Of a stretch of 9,897 nt of DNA, positions 9,539 to 9,897 are shown piece by piece. Numbering within the stretch: position 1 is the first letter of the stretch; each line of letters starts with the position of its first letter. Origin of the DNA: JBBSMX01 sp038232935 (GTDB lineage Bacteria; Bacteroidota; Rhodothermia; Rhodothermales; JANQRZ01); NCBI GenBank assembly GCA_038232935.1, contig JBBSMX010000153.1:1-9897 (forward strand), written 5' to 3'. The position numbers and the translations under genes are program-made. Under the pieces are notes generated by a model, which was not told where the DNA came from, made no database searches, and was given only the letters and a program-made list of their open reading frames with translations.

Positions 9539-9897
9539 GTGGAATCTCCCATTCGCCCCGATGAAAAGCGCCGCCGCCTCGGCGTCCTCACCCATGGCTC
9601 GCTCAACGGCGGCGTCGAGATGAAGCACGACCCCGGCCGGTCGGTCGAGACGGTCCGTGCCGGGAAGTTCTGCGTCGTCGAAGGGGAGCAGTACGACTTC
9701 TTTTCGATGATCACGGACGTGCGGATCGAGGCGGCCAACGAAGGCATCCTCCTCCACCCGCCCGGCCCCGAGGACGAGCTGCTGCGCCGCGTGATGCAGG
9801 GCTCCGGCACCTACGCCACGGTCAGCCTCAAGCCGATGCTGATGATGGAGCAGGGCATCGGCGACGATACGCCGCTCCCGGTCAAGACCGTCCCCGC
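9539..9897 (+). CDS. HAS-barrel protein, probable HerA-type ATPase N-terminus (partial, runs off the right edge)
   Basis: The frame is open from 9503 to the end of the window. GTG 9539 is the only usual start codon in it before the conserved part, giving 119 complete codons. Residues 14-21 (LGVLTHGS), 41-60 (AGKFCVVEGEQ then FFSMITD) and the later LLRRVMQGSGTYATVSLKPMLM match, by recollection, the HAS-barrel found at the N-terminus of HerA/DUF87-type ATPases. There it forms a small beta-barrel ahead of the hexameric ATPase core. HerA relatives act as DNA-translocating motors, classically with the nuclease NurA. The Walker motifs would lie beyond the edge, so ATPase identity is inferred and other HAS-barrel proteins remain possible. 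The gene is truncated only by the window, not damaged. Confidence 0.75.
   Translation, partial: MESPIRPDEKRRRLGVLTHGSLNGGVEMKHDPGRSVETVRAGKFCVVEGEQYDFFSMITDVRIEAANEGILLHPPGPEDELLRRVMQGSGTYATVSLKPMLMMEQGIGDDTPLPVKTVP

Overview
The window is very GC-rich. Its genes are all on the + strand, packed closely, with few recognisable Shine-Dalgarno sequences. One intergenic region carries a TAnnTTTG-type box, the form used by the housekeeping sigma factor of Bacteroidota. Together with the protein types, this suggests a high-GC member of the Bacteroidota/Rhodothermota side (Rhodothermia-like). That placement is an inference from style, not a phylogenetic result. No stretch longer than 300 bases lacks a gene.

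Left block (1-3414): ctaB (haem O synthase) follows a short AT-richer leader with repeated TTAACG motifs. After a spacer of about 100 bases holding a 14-bp tandem repeat comes a compact operon. It contains an ABC ATPase and an ABC-2 permease whose genes overlap by ATGA, then a small YqaA-type membrane protein 10 bases downstream. Haem O synthesis beside a DrrAB-like exporter suggests a link to terminal oxidase assembly, but no oxidase subunit is visible here.

Middle block (3415-7839): a complex palindromic element of about 110 bp begins on the yqaA-like stop codon. It is followed by a candidate promoter with an overlapping dyad and a 10-C tract. Then comes a 1242-residue CheB-CheR-coiled coil-PAS-PAS-histidine kinase fusion with all its visible catalytic motifs, and 10 bases later a stand-alone receiver protein. 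The two probably form a phosphorelay, with a methylesterase/methyltransferase pair fused to the sensor. No receptor, CheA or CheW gene is nearby.

Right block (7840-9897): rlmN (23S rRNA A2503/tRNA A37 methyltransferase) with all catalytic cysteines. An inverted-repeat element of 105 bp sits exactly on its stop codon, with perfect 18-bp arms that begin and end in TA. Then come a small hypothetical membrane protein and the 5' part of a HAS-barrel protein (probably a HerA-type ATPase) cut by the window edge.

The observations most worth following are the extragenic palindromes placed on stop codons, with the rlmN one looking like a MITE inserted at TA, and the CheBR-kinase/lone-receiver pair. 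All of the gene families are known; I see no clearly new multi-gene system.
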